From positions 212,721 through 276,720 of the forward strand of contig JANSXK010000001.1 in the NCBI GenBank assembly GCA_024742995.1: a DNA stretch of 64,000 bases, written 5' to 3'. The notes below the pieces were generated by a model. The model searched no databases. It was not told the DNA's origin and was given only the letters and a program-made list of their open reading frames with translations. Origin of the DNA: Gammaproteobacteria bacterium. GTDB lineage: Bacteria > Pseudomonadota > Gammaproteobacteria > Legionellales > Legionellaceae. This document shows, piece by piece, positions 57,001 to 64,000 of the stretch; position 1 is the stretch's first letter, and the number at the start of each line of letters is the position of its first letter. A program made the position numbers and the translations under genes.

Positions 57001-60000
57001 AAGACCAATCTTTCCTGCGTACTGCCATGGATCATATCCAGAATCCTCCAACGCATGCCAAGCACATTCCATAAAAACCCGATGCTGCGGCACTGTCATT
57101 TCTGCCTCTTTAGGTAGAAATCCAAAAAAATCTGCATCAAAACAATACGCATCTGCAAGCTTACTTTGTGCCTTCACATAATTCGGATCTATCAACAATT
57201 CGTTGTCAATACATGCATCAGCAAGTTCACTGTGACTGTAAAACTTCATCGATGACTTAGCATTGATTAAATTTTGCCAAAATTCATCCAAATTTTCAGC
57301 ATGTACAAAACGACCTGCCATTCCAATAATAGCAATTTGATCATGAGTATCACTTAAAACAGGGACCGCATTTTTCTCAGGGGGCATAATGGTTTCTTCT
57401 AAACTACCATAATAGCTACAAAGAGATGAAACAGTCGGGTAAGTAAATAAATCAATTAGTTTTATGTTGTTTTTCATCTGCGTTGGTAATTGATTAAAGA
57501 GCTTCATTAATAAAATTGAATTTCCACCCAAATCAAAAAAATTATCTTGAGTACTTACTTTTTCAATTTTCAACACATCTTCCCATACTTTAATTAAGTC
57601 TTTTTCATTCTGATGTTTGGGTAATACATACAAACTCGAGATTGTATGTGGAACCACAGGCAAAGCTTGCCTATCAATCTTACCACTAGCAGTCATAGGA
57701 AGTTTTTCTAGATAAATAAATTGTTTTGGCAACATATAATGCGGCAAAACCGGCATTAAGCTTTGCATGATCTCGCCACCTTCTATGCTTTCAGTTCCGG
57801 TATAATATGCAACTAAGCAATGTTCCCCCTGAGCATCGCTTTTCTTTACCACCACGGCTTGAGTAATACGAGGAACATTAAGCAAAGCACACTCTATTTC
57901 TCTAGCTTCAATTCGAAAACCACGAATTTTTATTTGAGTATCATTCCTACCCATGTACTCCAATTGACCATCAGGCAACCAACGCACCATATCACCGGTT
58001 TTATAAAGTCGCGTGTAACCCTTTGATCTATCTATATTAGTCGCAAATACATTATCGATAAAATGCTCTTCTGTTAATTCTGGTTGATTTAAATAACCTC
58101 TAGCAAGCCCAATACCACTAATATATAATTCTCCCACCACGTTAATCGGAACAGGTATTAACTGTGGTGACAATACATAAACGCGTTCATTGCTTAACGG
58201 TTTTCCAATCAGCGTAGGTGATTGATTGGGCTGATATATTGACGCAGTACTCCAAACTGTTGATTCTGTGGGGCCATAGATTGTAAGAACCGCGCTGCAT
58301 GATTTTGCCAAATGTTCCATTAACGCTAAATCTGCAGCCTCTCCACCTAGAATACAAGTCACTGATTTCAAATCGTCTTGTGGTAACAACTCCAATAAAT
58401 ATCTCCATACTGATGGTGTTTGTTGGATAATATCAATAGAATGATGGTAAAAATCTGTGCCAGCATGCTCAATATCAGATAAAATTAACGTCCCACCCTG
58501 CATTAAACTAACGGTATATTCAAAATCGAAAATATCGAACATAAAGTTACTGAGACTTAAAACCGTAAATGGTTTGGAGGTCGCTTGGCGAATGACCGGT
58601 AGTGACGATGATGCGGAAGCAAAGGCTACAAGACCAGCATGTGTCACCATGACACCCTTGGGCACACCTGTACTACCTGACGTGTATCTTATATAGGCCA
58701 AATCATTAGGTTGATGTGCCATTACAAGGTTATGACAACTTTCTCTTGAATATGGTTTTTCATCTAATAGGCACAAATGAACATCATTTTTGATGATTTT
58801 CTTCAGAGACACCTCATGTAATTTTTGCGTTAACACCAAACGACAGTTTGACTCTTGAAGCATATGTTGCATACGTGACCCAGGAAGATGTGGATCGATC
58901 GGTAAATAAGCTGCACCAGATTTTAAGACAGCTAAAATAGCAACAATCATTTCAATAGATCGGTCAAGGCACAATCCAATTACAGCATCTTTTCGATCTA
59001 TATCATGCTGTCTAATATGATGAGCCAACTGATTACTTTCTTGAACCAGCGTTTTATAATTTATCCGCTTGTCACGGTAAATTACGGCCGTGTGTTCAGG
59101 AAATAGTTCTGCCTGTTCTTCGATCCAGTGGTAAATATACTTTTCACTAGCAAGAGAAGTATCTGTTTGATTCCAGATCTGGATGATCTTTTGATACTCC
59201 AAGTCTGATAATAAGGCATGATGGCTTAGAGGCGATTCTGGTTTTTCAAGCATCCACAACAACAGTTGTTTATAGTGCTCTGAAAATTGCTTGATGGTCT
59301 CGTGTTTGAAAAGACGAGAAGCATAATTCATACAGCAAATTAAATTGTCGTGTGCGTCATCTACCAATAAGCTCAAATCAAATTTGGCGACCTTATATTG
59401 TTCATAAAGTGGTGTAAACTGCCATAAACTACTATCCGTGTTGTCATGATTTTGTACCACAAACATCACTTGGAATAACGGATGTCTTGATGGATCTCGC
59501 GGTATATCTAATGCATTGATCACGTATTCAAATGGAATATCTTGATGGGCTTGTGCGCTCATCATTATTTGCTGTACTTGCTGAATCAATTGTGTGGTAT
59601 TGACGTTTTCTGTCACGCATAACCGTAGGGCTAAATTATTTACAAAAAATCCAATTAAAGACTCTGTTTGCAGATGTTGACGATTTGCTACAGGTGTACC
59701 AATTATCAAATCACTTTGCCCTGTGTAATGTTCCAATAAAGCATAAAAAGCACTCAGTAATACTGTATAAAGCGTGACACCTTGTTGTGCAGCAAATTCT
59801 CTTACATTATCACTTTGAATAATGTCCAGCTCAAAAACGTGGTTTTCACCTTCGTATGTCATTTGCATGGGCCGATCATAATCTGTAGGCAACAAAAGTA
59901 CATCAGGATCTTTGAGTTGCTGTTGCCAATATTGTAATTGTTTATCAAATTGCTTTGATTGCGCAGTATCACGCTGCCAAGCAGCAAAATCCTGATATTG

Positions 60001-63000
60001 AATACTTAAGTCTGCTAAAGTCAATTTATGATTATCGGCGTAATGCAAATAATGCTGTTTCAATTCCTCGGTAAAAAGATTGATGGACCAACCATCGAAA
60101 GCAATATGATGGAAGGTCACTATTAAAATAGTTCTTGATGTATTTTCTATCTGGTATAACCAAACATGTAGTGGATATTCGATTTTTAAATCAAATCCTG
60201 CATTGACTGCATGTTCTATTTTATCATTTAACTGTTCTTCTAAAATACTACCTGTAACAATATCCAATGCATGACTGCATACTCTTTGATACCAAATATT
60301 ATCCTCACCCAAAAAAAACAAAGTGCGCAGTACTTGATGGCGCGTGACAATCGCTTGTATGGCTTGTTTTAATGGCTCTACCTCAATGTCCTCATTCAAA
60401 TCAAATAACAGCGGAATATGATATGCATGATTGCCTTCTTCATAATTTTGAATAAACCATAACCTTTCTTGCATAAAAGATAGTTGAACTGCATTTTTTT
60501 GACATGATTCTATCAGCATTGGTTCAATGTTCTCTGTTTTATGTTCTAAATAGGCTAGTAATTTAGTTATCGTTTTAAATTTTAAAATATCTACAAAATT
60601 AACTGGTTTACGCAACAATTGACTCATACGATGTGATAATTGAATACTGAGAATAGAATTGCCACCCAAACAGAAAAAATCATCCTCAATTCCAATCACC
60701 GTTTGATTCAATACATTTTTCCAGAGGTCACAGATGGTTTTTTCTAAGTCAGTACGAGGGGCAATATATTCCTTATTCCCCATGCTCAGTGCAGGCTTGG
60801 GCATGGTTTTTCGATTTAATTTGCCATTACCTGTTAAAGGAAATGCATCCATATGTACAAATAAATCTGGCAACATATGTTCCGGTAATAATGAACTTAA
60901 ATGTTCCGTCAATACACAATTTTCAACCGTACGCTCACTCACATAATAAGCCACGACGCATTGTTTTGTTTGTGACATCACATCTTGTTCAAAAAAACTT
61001 ACTAAAGATTGTTTGATAACGCTCAGTTTAAGCAATGCCCTCTCAATTTCTTCTAAATCTATGCGATAACCTCGTCGTTTGATCTGAAAATCATTTCTAC
61101 CCACAAACTCGAGATTACCATCTGTTAACCAACGTACTAAATCCCCTGTTTTATACAATCGATCGTACCCTTGCGATTTTTCAGTCTCGGGAACAAACAA
61201 ATTCTCTTTAAAACATGCTGTAGTCAATTCAGGTAAATTGAGATAACCTCTTGCCAAAGCCACGCCACTGATATAAAGCTCACCCACCGCAAGCTTTGGT
61301 ACTGGTTTCATCTGATCATCTAGTATATAAACTTTATTATTATCAAAAATTCGTCCTAAATTCAGACCATCGTGTATATCTACCGGCTGGTTGTAAGTAA
61401 CTTCTCCAACTTCTGTTGGACCGTAATAATTATGAATCTGGATAGATGATAACTGGAGATCCTCAAGGATTGTTTGTACCAGCTTCTCTCCACTAAAATA
61501 AATATGAGTCAATTCAGAGCATTTAATCTCATTTGCCAAATACTGATATTGCGAAGGCACTAGATGAATAGATGAAACCCGTTCTTCCTTAAGTAACATC
61601 CGTATCTCATCAATTAAAAACACATTTTTTGTAATTAAAAGTTTGGCTCCTACGACAAGATACATAAAAATTTCAAAGACAGATGCATCAAATGTGTAAT
61701 TTGTTTTGAGAAGATGTGTATCACTTGGTTTCAAATGAACATTAGAAGCCATATATTGTATTCGATTCACAACACCACGATGATCAACCATGACACCTTT
61801 ACGGTTTCCTGTTGTGCCGGATGTATACATAACATACATTAATTGGCTGCTATCTTGGTGCATCAAATCAAGATTCAACTGACTTTCATTTTGATAAGGT
61901 TTCGTATCTAAGGTTATGAGTTTTACTTTTGTATCCAATTGTTTTAAAGGGTCAAGAAGAGATACATGCGTTAAAATCAACAGGCTTTGCGTATCATTAA
62001 TAATATATTGAATGTCCTCCAGTGAATCACTGGGATCAATAGGCACATAAGCACCTCCTGCTTTCAGCACACCCAATAGTCCAACGATAGTGTCCAATGA
62101 ACGATGCAAGCACAACGCAATAAAAGCGTCTTTTTTAAGTATTCTATTTTGGGTCTTATACCATTGACGAATGTAGCGTGCCAATTGATTGGCCTCTTCA
62201 TTCAATTCACGATAGGTTAATTGCCTACGATCATAAACAATAGCAATATGATCGGGTGTTATTCTAACTTGCTCCTCAAACAAATGATGCACCATTTTTT
62301 CATCCGAAAAAGGCTGCTCTGTTCTATTCCAATCATAAATAATTTCTTGATAATCATGCGCTGACAACAACGTCAGCTCTTGATGATTGAACGCTATTTT
62401 AGCAGGTAGTTGCTGCAAAATAACACACAGTTGTGTCAATAACTGTATGGCTCTTATTTCAGTAAGATACACTTCATCGAAACTCAACTCCAAATGAAGG
62501 TCTTGTGATTTCTCCTGGACTTTCACAGCAAGGATATAATCTAATTTCACATCAAATTGTTTGAAATCAATCGCCATCTCATGTGTTAAGTCAACCAAAG
62601 CATCATTTTCAAATACAAACAAACTGTGAAAAAGACGCTTGCCTTGTGGTTGTAATGCACTTAAATACATAGAGCTATGTTGATTCAAGTCAATTAAATC
62701 AATATGTAATTGCTGCAACTGCTCTCTAAGATCATTGGCATGGTCCCAATTTATCATACAAGGCAAAGTATTGATAAATAAACCAACGCTACGCTCAATG
62801 TCTTGAATAGGTAGTGTTCGTCCTGAAACAGTTGCGCCCACGATTGTTTTTTGACTTCGGGTATAAACTTGAATTAATTTATGCCAAGAAAATTGTAATA
62901 ATGTTGCGAGCGTAACCCCTTCTTCATTTGCAAATTTCTTTAGCCTCCGATATTCCTCTTCTTGAATTGCAATATGAACTTTCTTGGGTGTCATTACCTT

Positions 63001-64000
63001 TCGATAGATGTCAAGGTTTGTAGTTCTAGATAAAAGTACATTTAAATCATTCGCTTGCGCTGTCTTATCAATGATATTTCGCCAATATGCTGTAACAGAT
63101 TTTTTTGCTTCAAGACCATAAGATTGTGTATTTAAATACGCAAGATCTTTCTCAATCAGTATCGGTGCGTTTGCAAGTAATGATTGATAATAAGTATGTA
63201 CTTGTTTTAATAAAACGCCTGCACTCCAGCCATCCGTAATCGCATGATGTTCAGTTTTGATCAACGTATAATGTTCAGGACCTAGTTGAACCAAATGTAT
63301 TCTAAATAAAGAAGGTTGCTGCAAGTCAAATGCACGCTGTCTATCTTGATCTATAATAGACTGCAACGACGCTTGCTGATCATCATCACGCATCAAATCA
63401 TAAAATTCAAAATTCAACGACCCATACTTACAAATAATCTGAACAAATTCATCCTCCCAATTAAAACACATCCTTAACGCAGGATAGGTTTTTATTGCCA
63501 ATCTCCATGCTTCTTGGTAACAAGAAATATCTATGGTTTGATGGTAGTCAAACACAACTTGTATGCAATATGCATCATCATCTGGTTGGCTGATTGCATG
63601 GTAAATAAACCCTTGTTGCAAACTATTTGCCGGATAAATCTCTACAATGTCATAACGTGCTTTTAGACTATCTAACACCGTTTCAGAACTAGGATAATCA
63701 AAGGACTTATCATGATTTTTGGAAGAGGTTGTGGTCGTTATGCCTGTCAAAAATGCTGTTAATTGAGAAATAGTTCTCAATTCAAAAATATCTTTTACTG
63801 TACAACTAATACCATATTGACGTAATTGTGATATTAATTGGATTGATAGTATTGAGTCGCCGCCACACTTAAAGAAGTCATCAGTCACACCAATTTTTTC
63901 AACTTTAAGCAAAGTTTGCCATATCTCACATAATTGGATTTCAAGTGGCGTTGTGGGCGCAACATAATCAACCTTGTCACCCATCGTAATCGCAGGCAAA
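53989..64000 (-). CDS. Hybrid NRPS-PKS megasynthase, N-terminus beyond window
   Basis: 3336 residues are visible; the frame enters from the right edge just after a probable adenylation-domain end, so there is no true start here. Domains (residues): PCP 18-88 (Ser49); C 116-545 (HHAITDG, 251-257); A1 572-1070 (YTSGTTGNRKG, 725-735); PCP 1084-1152 (Ser1115); C 1168-1600 (HHIAFDG, 1297-1303); A2 1622-2115 (YTSGSTGVPKG); PCP 2130-2198 (Ser2161); KS 2219-2645 (Cys2390 in DTACSSSL, His2526, His2566); degenerate AT 2657-2968; carrier 2990-3058 (Ser3023); thioesterase 3082-3331 (GGSSFGG, Ser3154; His3309). It would add at least two amino acids and one ketide unit, then release. A2 has a glycine-like pocket. 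No epimerase, ketoreductase or methyltransferase is present. The KS is full and typical. Confidence 0.95.
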   Translation of the reverse strand, partial: LPAITMGDKVDYVAPTTPLEIQLCEIWQTLLKVEKIGVTDDFFKCGGDSILSIQLISQLRQYGISCTVKDIFELRTISQLTAFLTGITTTTSSKNHDKSFDYPSSETVLDSLKARYDIVEIYPANSLQQGFIYHAISQPDDDAYCIQVVFDYHQTIDISCYQEAWRLAIKTYPALRMCFNWEDEFVQIICKYGSLNFEFYDLMRDDDQQASLQSIIDQDRQRAFDLQQPSLFRIHLVQLGPEHYTLIKTEHHAITDGWSAGVLLKQVHTYYQSLLANAPILIEKDLAYLNTQSYGLEAKKSVTAYWRNIIDKTAQANDLNVLLSRTTNLDIYRKVMTPKKVHIAIQEEEYRRLKKFANEEGVTLATLLQFSWHKLIQVYTRSQKTIVGATVSGRTLPIQDIERSVGLFINTLPCMINWDHANDLREQLQQLHIDLIDLNQHSSMYLSALQPQGKRLFHSLFVFENDALVDLTHEMAIDFKQFDVKLDYILAVKVQEKSQDLHLELSFDEVYLTEIRAIQLLTQLCVILQQLPAKIAFNHQELTLLSAHDYQEIIYDWNRTEQPFSDEKMVHHLFEEQVRITPDHIAIVYDRRQLTYRELNEEANQLARYIRQWYKTQNRILKKDAFIALCLHRSLDTIVGLLGVLKAGGAYVPIDPSDSLEDIQYIINDTQSLLILTHVSLLDPLKQLDTKVKLITLDTKPYQNESQLNLDLMHQDSSQLMYVMYTSGTTGNRKGVMVDHRGVVNRIQYMASNVHLKPSDTHLLKTNYTFDASVFEIFMYLVVGAKLLITKNVFLIDEIRMLLKEERVSSIHLVPSQYQYLANEIKCSELTHIYFSGEKLVQTILEDLQLSSIQIHNYYGPTEVGEVTYNQPVDIHDGLNLGRIFDNNKVYILDDQMKPVPKLAVGELYISGVALARGYLNLPELTTACFKENLFVPETEKSQGYDRLYKTGDLVRWLTDGNLEFVGRNDFQIKRRGYRIDLEEIERALLKLSVIKQSLVSFFEQDVMSQTKQCVVAYYVSERTVENCVLTEHLSSLLPEHMLPDLFVHMDAFPLTGNGKLNRKTMPKPALSMGNKEYIAPRTDLEKTICDLWKNVLNQTVIGIEDDFFCLGGNSILSIQLSHRMSQLLRKPVNFVDILKFKTITKLLAYLEHKTENIEPMLIESCQKNAVQLSFMQERLWFIQNYEEGNHAYHIPLLFDLNEDIEVEPLKQAIQAIVTRHQVLRTLFFLGEDNIWYQRVCSHALDIVTGSILEEQLNDKIEHAVNAGFDLKIEYPLHVWLYQIENTSRTILIVTFHHIAFDGWSINLFTEELKQHYLHYADNHKLTLADLSIQYQDFAAWQRDTAQSKQFDKQLQYWQQQLKDPDVLLLPTDYDRPMQMTYEGENHVFELDIIQSDNVREFAAQQGVTLYTVLLSAFYALLEHYTGQSDLIIGTPVANRQHLQTESLIGFFVNNLALRLCVTENVNTTQLIQQVQQIMMSAQAHQDIPFEYVINALDIPRDPSRHPLFQVMFVVQNHDNTDSSLWQFTPLYEQYKVAKFDLSLLVDDAHDNLICCMNYASRLFKHETIKQFSEHYKQLLLWMLEKPESPLSHHALLSDLEYQKIIQIWNQTDTSLASEKYIYHWIEEQAELFPEHTAVIYRDKRINYKTLVQESNQLAHHIRQHDIDRKDAVIGLCLDRSIEMIVAILAVLKSGAAYLPIDPHLPGSRMQHMLQESNCRLVLTQKLHEVSLKKIIKNDVHLCLLDEKPYSRESCHNLVMAHQPNDLAYIRYTSGSTGVPKGVMVTHAGLVAFASASSSLPVIRQATSKPFTVLSLSNFMFDIFDFEYTVSLMQGGTLILSDIEHAGTDFYHHSIDIIQQTPSVWRYLLELLPQDDLKSVTCILGGEAADLALMEHLAKSCSAVLTIYGPTESTVWSTASIYQPNQSPTLIGKPLSNERVYVLSPQLIPVPINVVGELYISGIGLARGYLNQPELTEEHFIDNVFATNIDRSKGYTRLYKTGDMVRWLPDGQLEYMGRNDTQIKIRGFRIEAREIECALLNVPRITQAVVVKKSDAQGEHCLVAYYTGTESIEGGEIMQSLMPVLPHYMLPKQFIYLEKLPMTASGKIDRQALPVVPHTISSLYVLPKHQNEKDLIKVWEDVLKIEKVSTQDNFFDLGGNSILLMKLFNQLPTQMKNNIKLIDLFTYPTVSSLCSYYGSLEETIMPPEKNAVPVLSDTHDQIAIIGMAGRFVHAENLDEFWQNLINAKSSMKFYSHSELADACIDNELLIDPNYVKAQSKLADAYCFDADFFGFLPKEAEMTVPQHRVFMECAWHALEDSGYDPWQYAGKIGLYATCSQTAYWQQWTSEKELTSSEYYSLIIQNGSSYLVTKVAYKLNLTGPAMFIDTACSSSLVAIHQARLALLHGDCDIALAGGVSMCDLETHGYLYEPGFIRSPDGCCRPFDEEANGTFDGQGVGIVVLKRLKQALADKDRIYAVLKSTSINNDGHQKVGFTAPSVNKQAEVISTAHAAANITANDISYIEAHGTATSLGDQIELEALSKMFQQTTQQKQFCAIGSVKSNLGHLQESAGIAGFIKTVLCLYHETLVPTLHYKAGNKNIDFPNSPFYVNTKTKPWAVEGLKRAGVSSFGIGGTNAHAILEQAPVLAEMRQDLDAGQVFVVSANTKAALQNQIQQLSVWLEKQDNINFPSLAYTLHTRRHLFKYAMVFVNHKAEKLQQTLAYQDDCVIGRGETPSLCFVFRSKSFNRLQITRDLYNHIPGYKGVVDTCLSMMQQYTSEEMTLELLLNDGCFSSSADFISEYALTHYLRTLDITPKAIFFVSGTRAYVAACLAEVISLEDVIKIFCHQNSPIPELSPPKIPMMSLEDGIVINDEHLLAPYFVKNEQYIDLNNMKHALPEHAVLLEIDVICTLLNYDFKQANVWTAVYESIGYLYALGLAINWSVFYMHHDVRNISLPHYPFEKTVFKPMKQCSTPVASLPKETQNQPISLEEVTSTVIRIWQDTLGMEEMNASRDFFDMGGDSLLAVQLLSALKKQFNCQFDLIALDKISITELSHLIWRNQQEQVESQSLIYMQKGAEDNQYPLILIHPIGGDIYFYRELVQCLPETQQVIGIRSPILSGHEGFESIEAMATTYLSLLKENQIKSPYILGGSSFGGIVAFEMAQQVDAQYGYRPEVLMIHSPHYHNLPDAKTEEDILEYFIKYIIKDKIDIAAMKALDNLSLKIASIVNLISSNETEKKFYESFLPILLKVWRSHDQYMRDYIAQPYRGSVIYISPEESISDIPTDQETYWREIVHGLFHSFAVSGNHISMNESPHVKQLAKKISYFLENANEFL
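55105..55797 (-). other. Inactivated acyltransferase remnant inside the PKS module
   Basis: Between KS and carrier protein the protein follows an AT outline: LCFVFRSKSF where FLFPGQGSQ is expected, VSGTRAYVAACLAEV (from residue 2821) where GHSxGEYxAACLAGV is expected, and a normal AT-end linker AINWSVFY...SLPHYPFEKTVFKP. The nucleophilic serine position is Gly2823 and the GHS histidine is Ser2822. About 130 residues of the usual core between this motif and VLLE are missing. It cannot work as a normal malonyltransferase and probably serves only as a docking scaffold. Confidence 0.8.

Noticed and set aside
53989..63999. A genuine start codon for the megasynthase at 63999
   Set aside because: The first codon is a TTG (leucine in context) within the LPAI stretch that follows an adenylation domain's GKxxRxALP; the gene clearly continues past the right edge.
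1..64000. CRISPR arrays, insertion sequences, integrases or prophage genes
   Set aside because: I saw no regularly spaced direct repeats and no transposase, integrase or phage structural protein in any frame.

Overview
The window reads as chromosome of a low-to-moderate GC gammaproteobacterium. FabY-type initiating ketosynthase, DusA, YggX, Fis, TldD, LpxB/LpxH and the tRNA-Gln/prs pairing all fit that class. Several traits point towards host-associated Legionellales/Coxiella-like bacteria: two large orphan proteins with effector-like features, a short ankyrin-like repeat protein, a PAS/LuxR regulator and a dispersed palindromic repeat. The lineage is an inference from gene content, not from a search.

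Layout. 1-12.4 kb: hemF (cut by the left edge) diverges from dusA; then an orphan protein, fabY, secA-mutT, a small membrane protein, dapA with a short BamC-like lipoprotein, and an AddB-like nuclease. 12.4-26 kb: a 654-residue orphan with a CX5R phosphatase-like motif, tRNA-Gln, prs behind a long leader hairpin, fis, a YdgA-like protein, an MFS and an MMPL transporter, an SseB-like protein, a small outer-membrane barrel, a cysteine-rich secreted protein, tldD and a Bax-inhibitor-1 protein. 26-38.6 kb: central metabolism, with a two-gene 2-oxoacid:ferredoxin oxidoreductase overlapping pdxJ, a purine nucleoside phosphorylase, the minC-lpxH-orphan-orphan operon, fadD and a three-gene 2-oxoacid dehydrogenase operon (E1alpha, E1beta, E2). 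38.6-48.6 kb: S1/P1 nuclease, a monooxygenase-fumarylacetoacetase pair, a tightly overlapping Gfo/Idh-lpxB-ybeY-corC run, serS, rhomboid, a deacetylase, yggX and tRNA-Phe.

48.6-64 kb is the accessory part. A LuxR regulator, a truncated repeat protein, a MATE exporter and an outer-membrane barrel lead into a giant hybrid NRPS-PKS gene read leftwards. Its visible 3336 residues carry PCP, C-A-PCP, C-A-PCP, KS, an acyltransferase remnant, a carrier protein and a thioesterase. It starts beyond the right edge, just after what looks like the end of another adenylation domain. A POT-family transporter gene overlaps its 3' end, so synthesis and transport are probably coupled.

The most distinctive observation is in the PKS module. 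The acyltransferase region has lost the GHSxG nucleophile (serine replaced by glycine) and much of its internal sequence, while the ketosynthase beside it is intact. This predicts an assembly line that needs an acyltransferase supplied in trans. The second adenylation domain has a glycine-like pocket; the first has a pocket I cannot assign.
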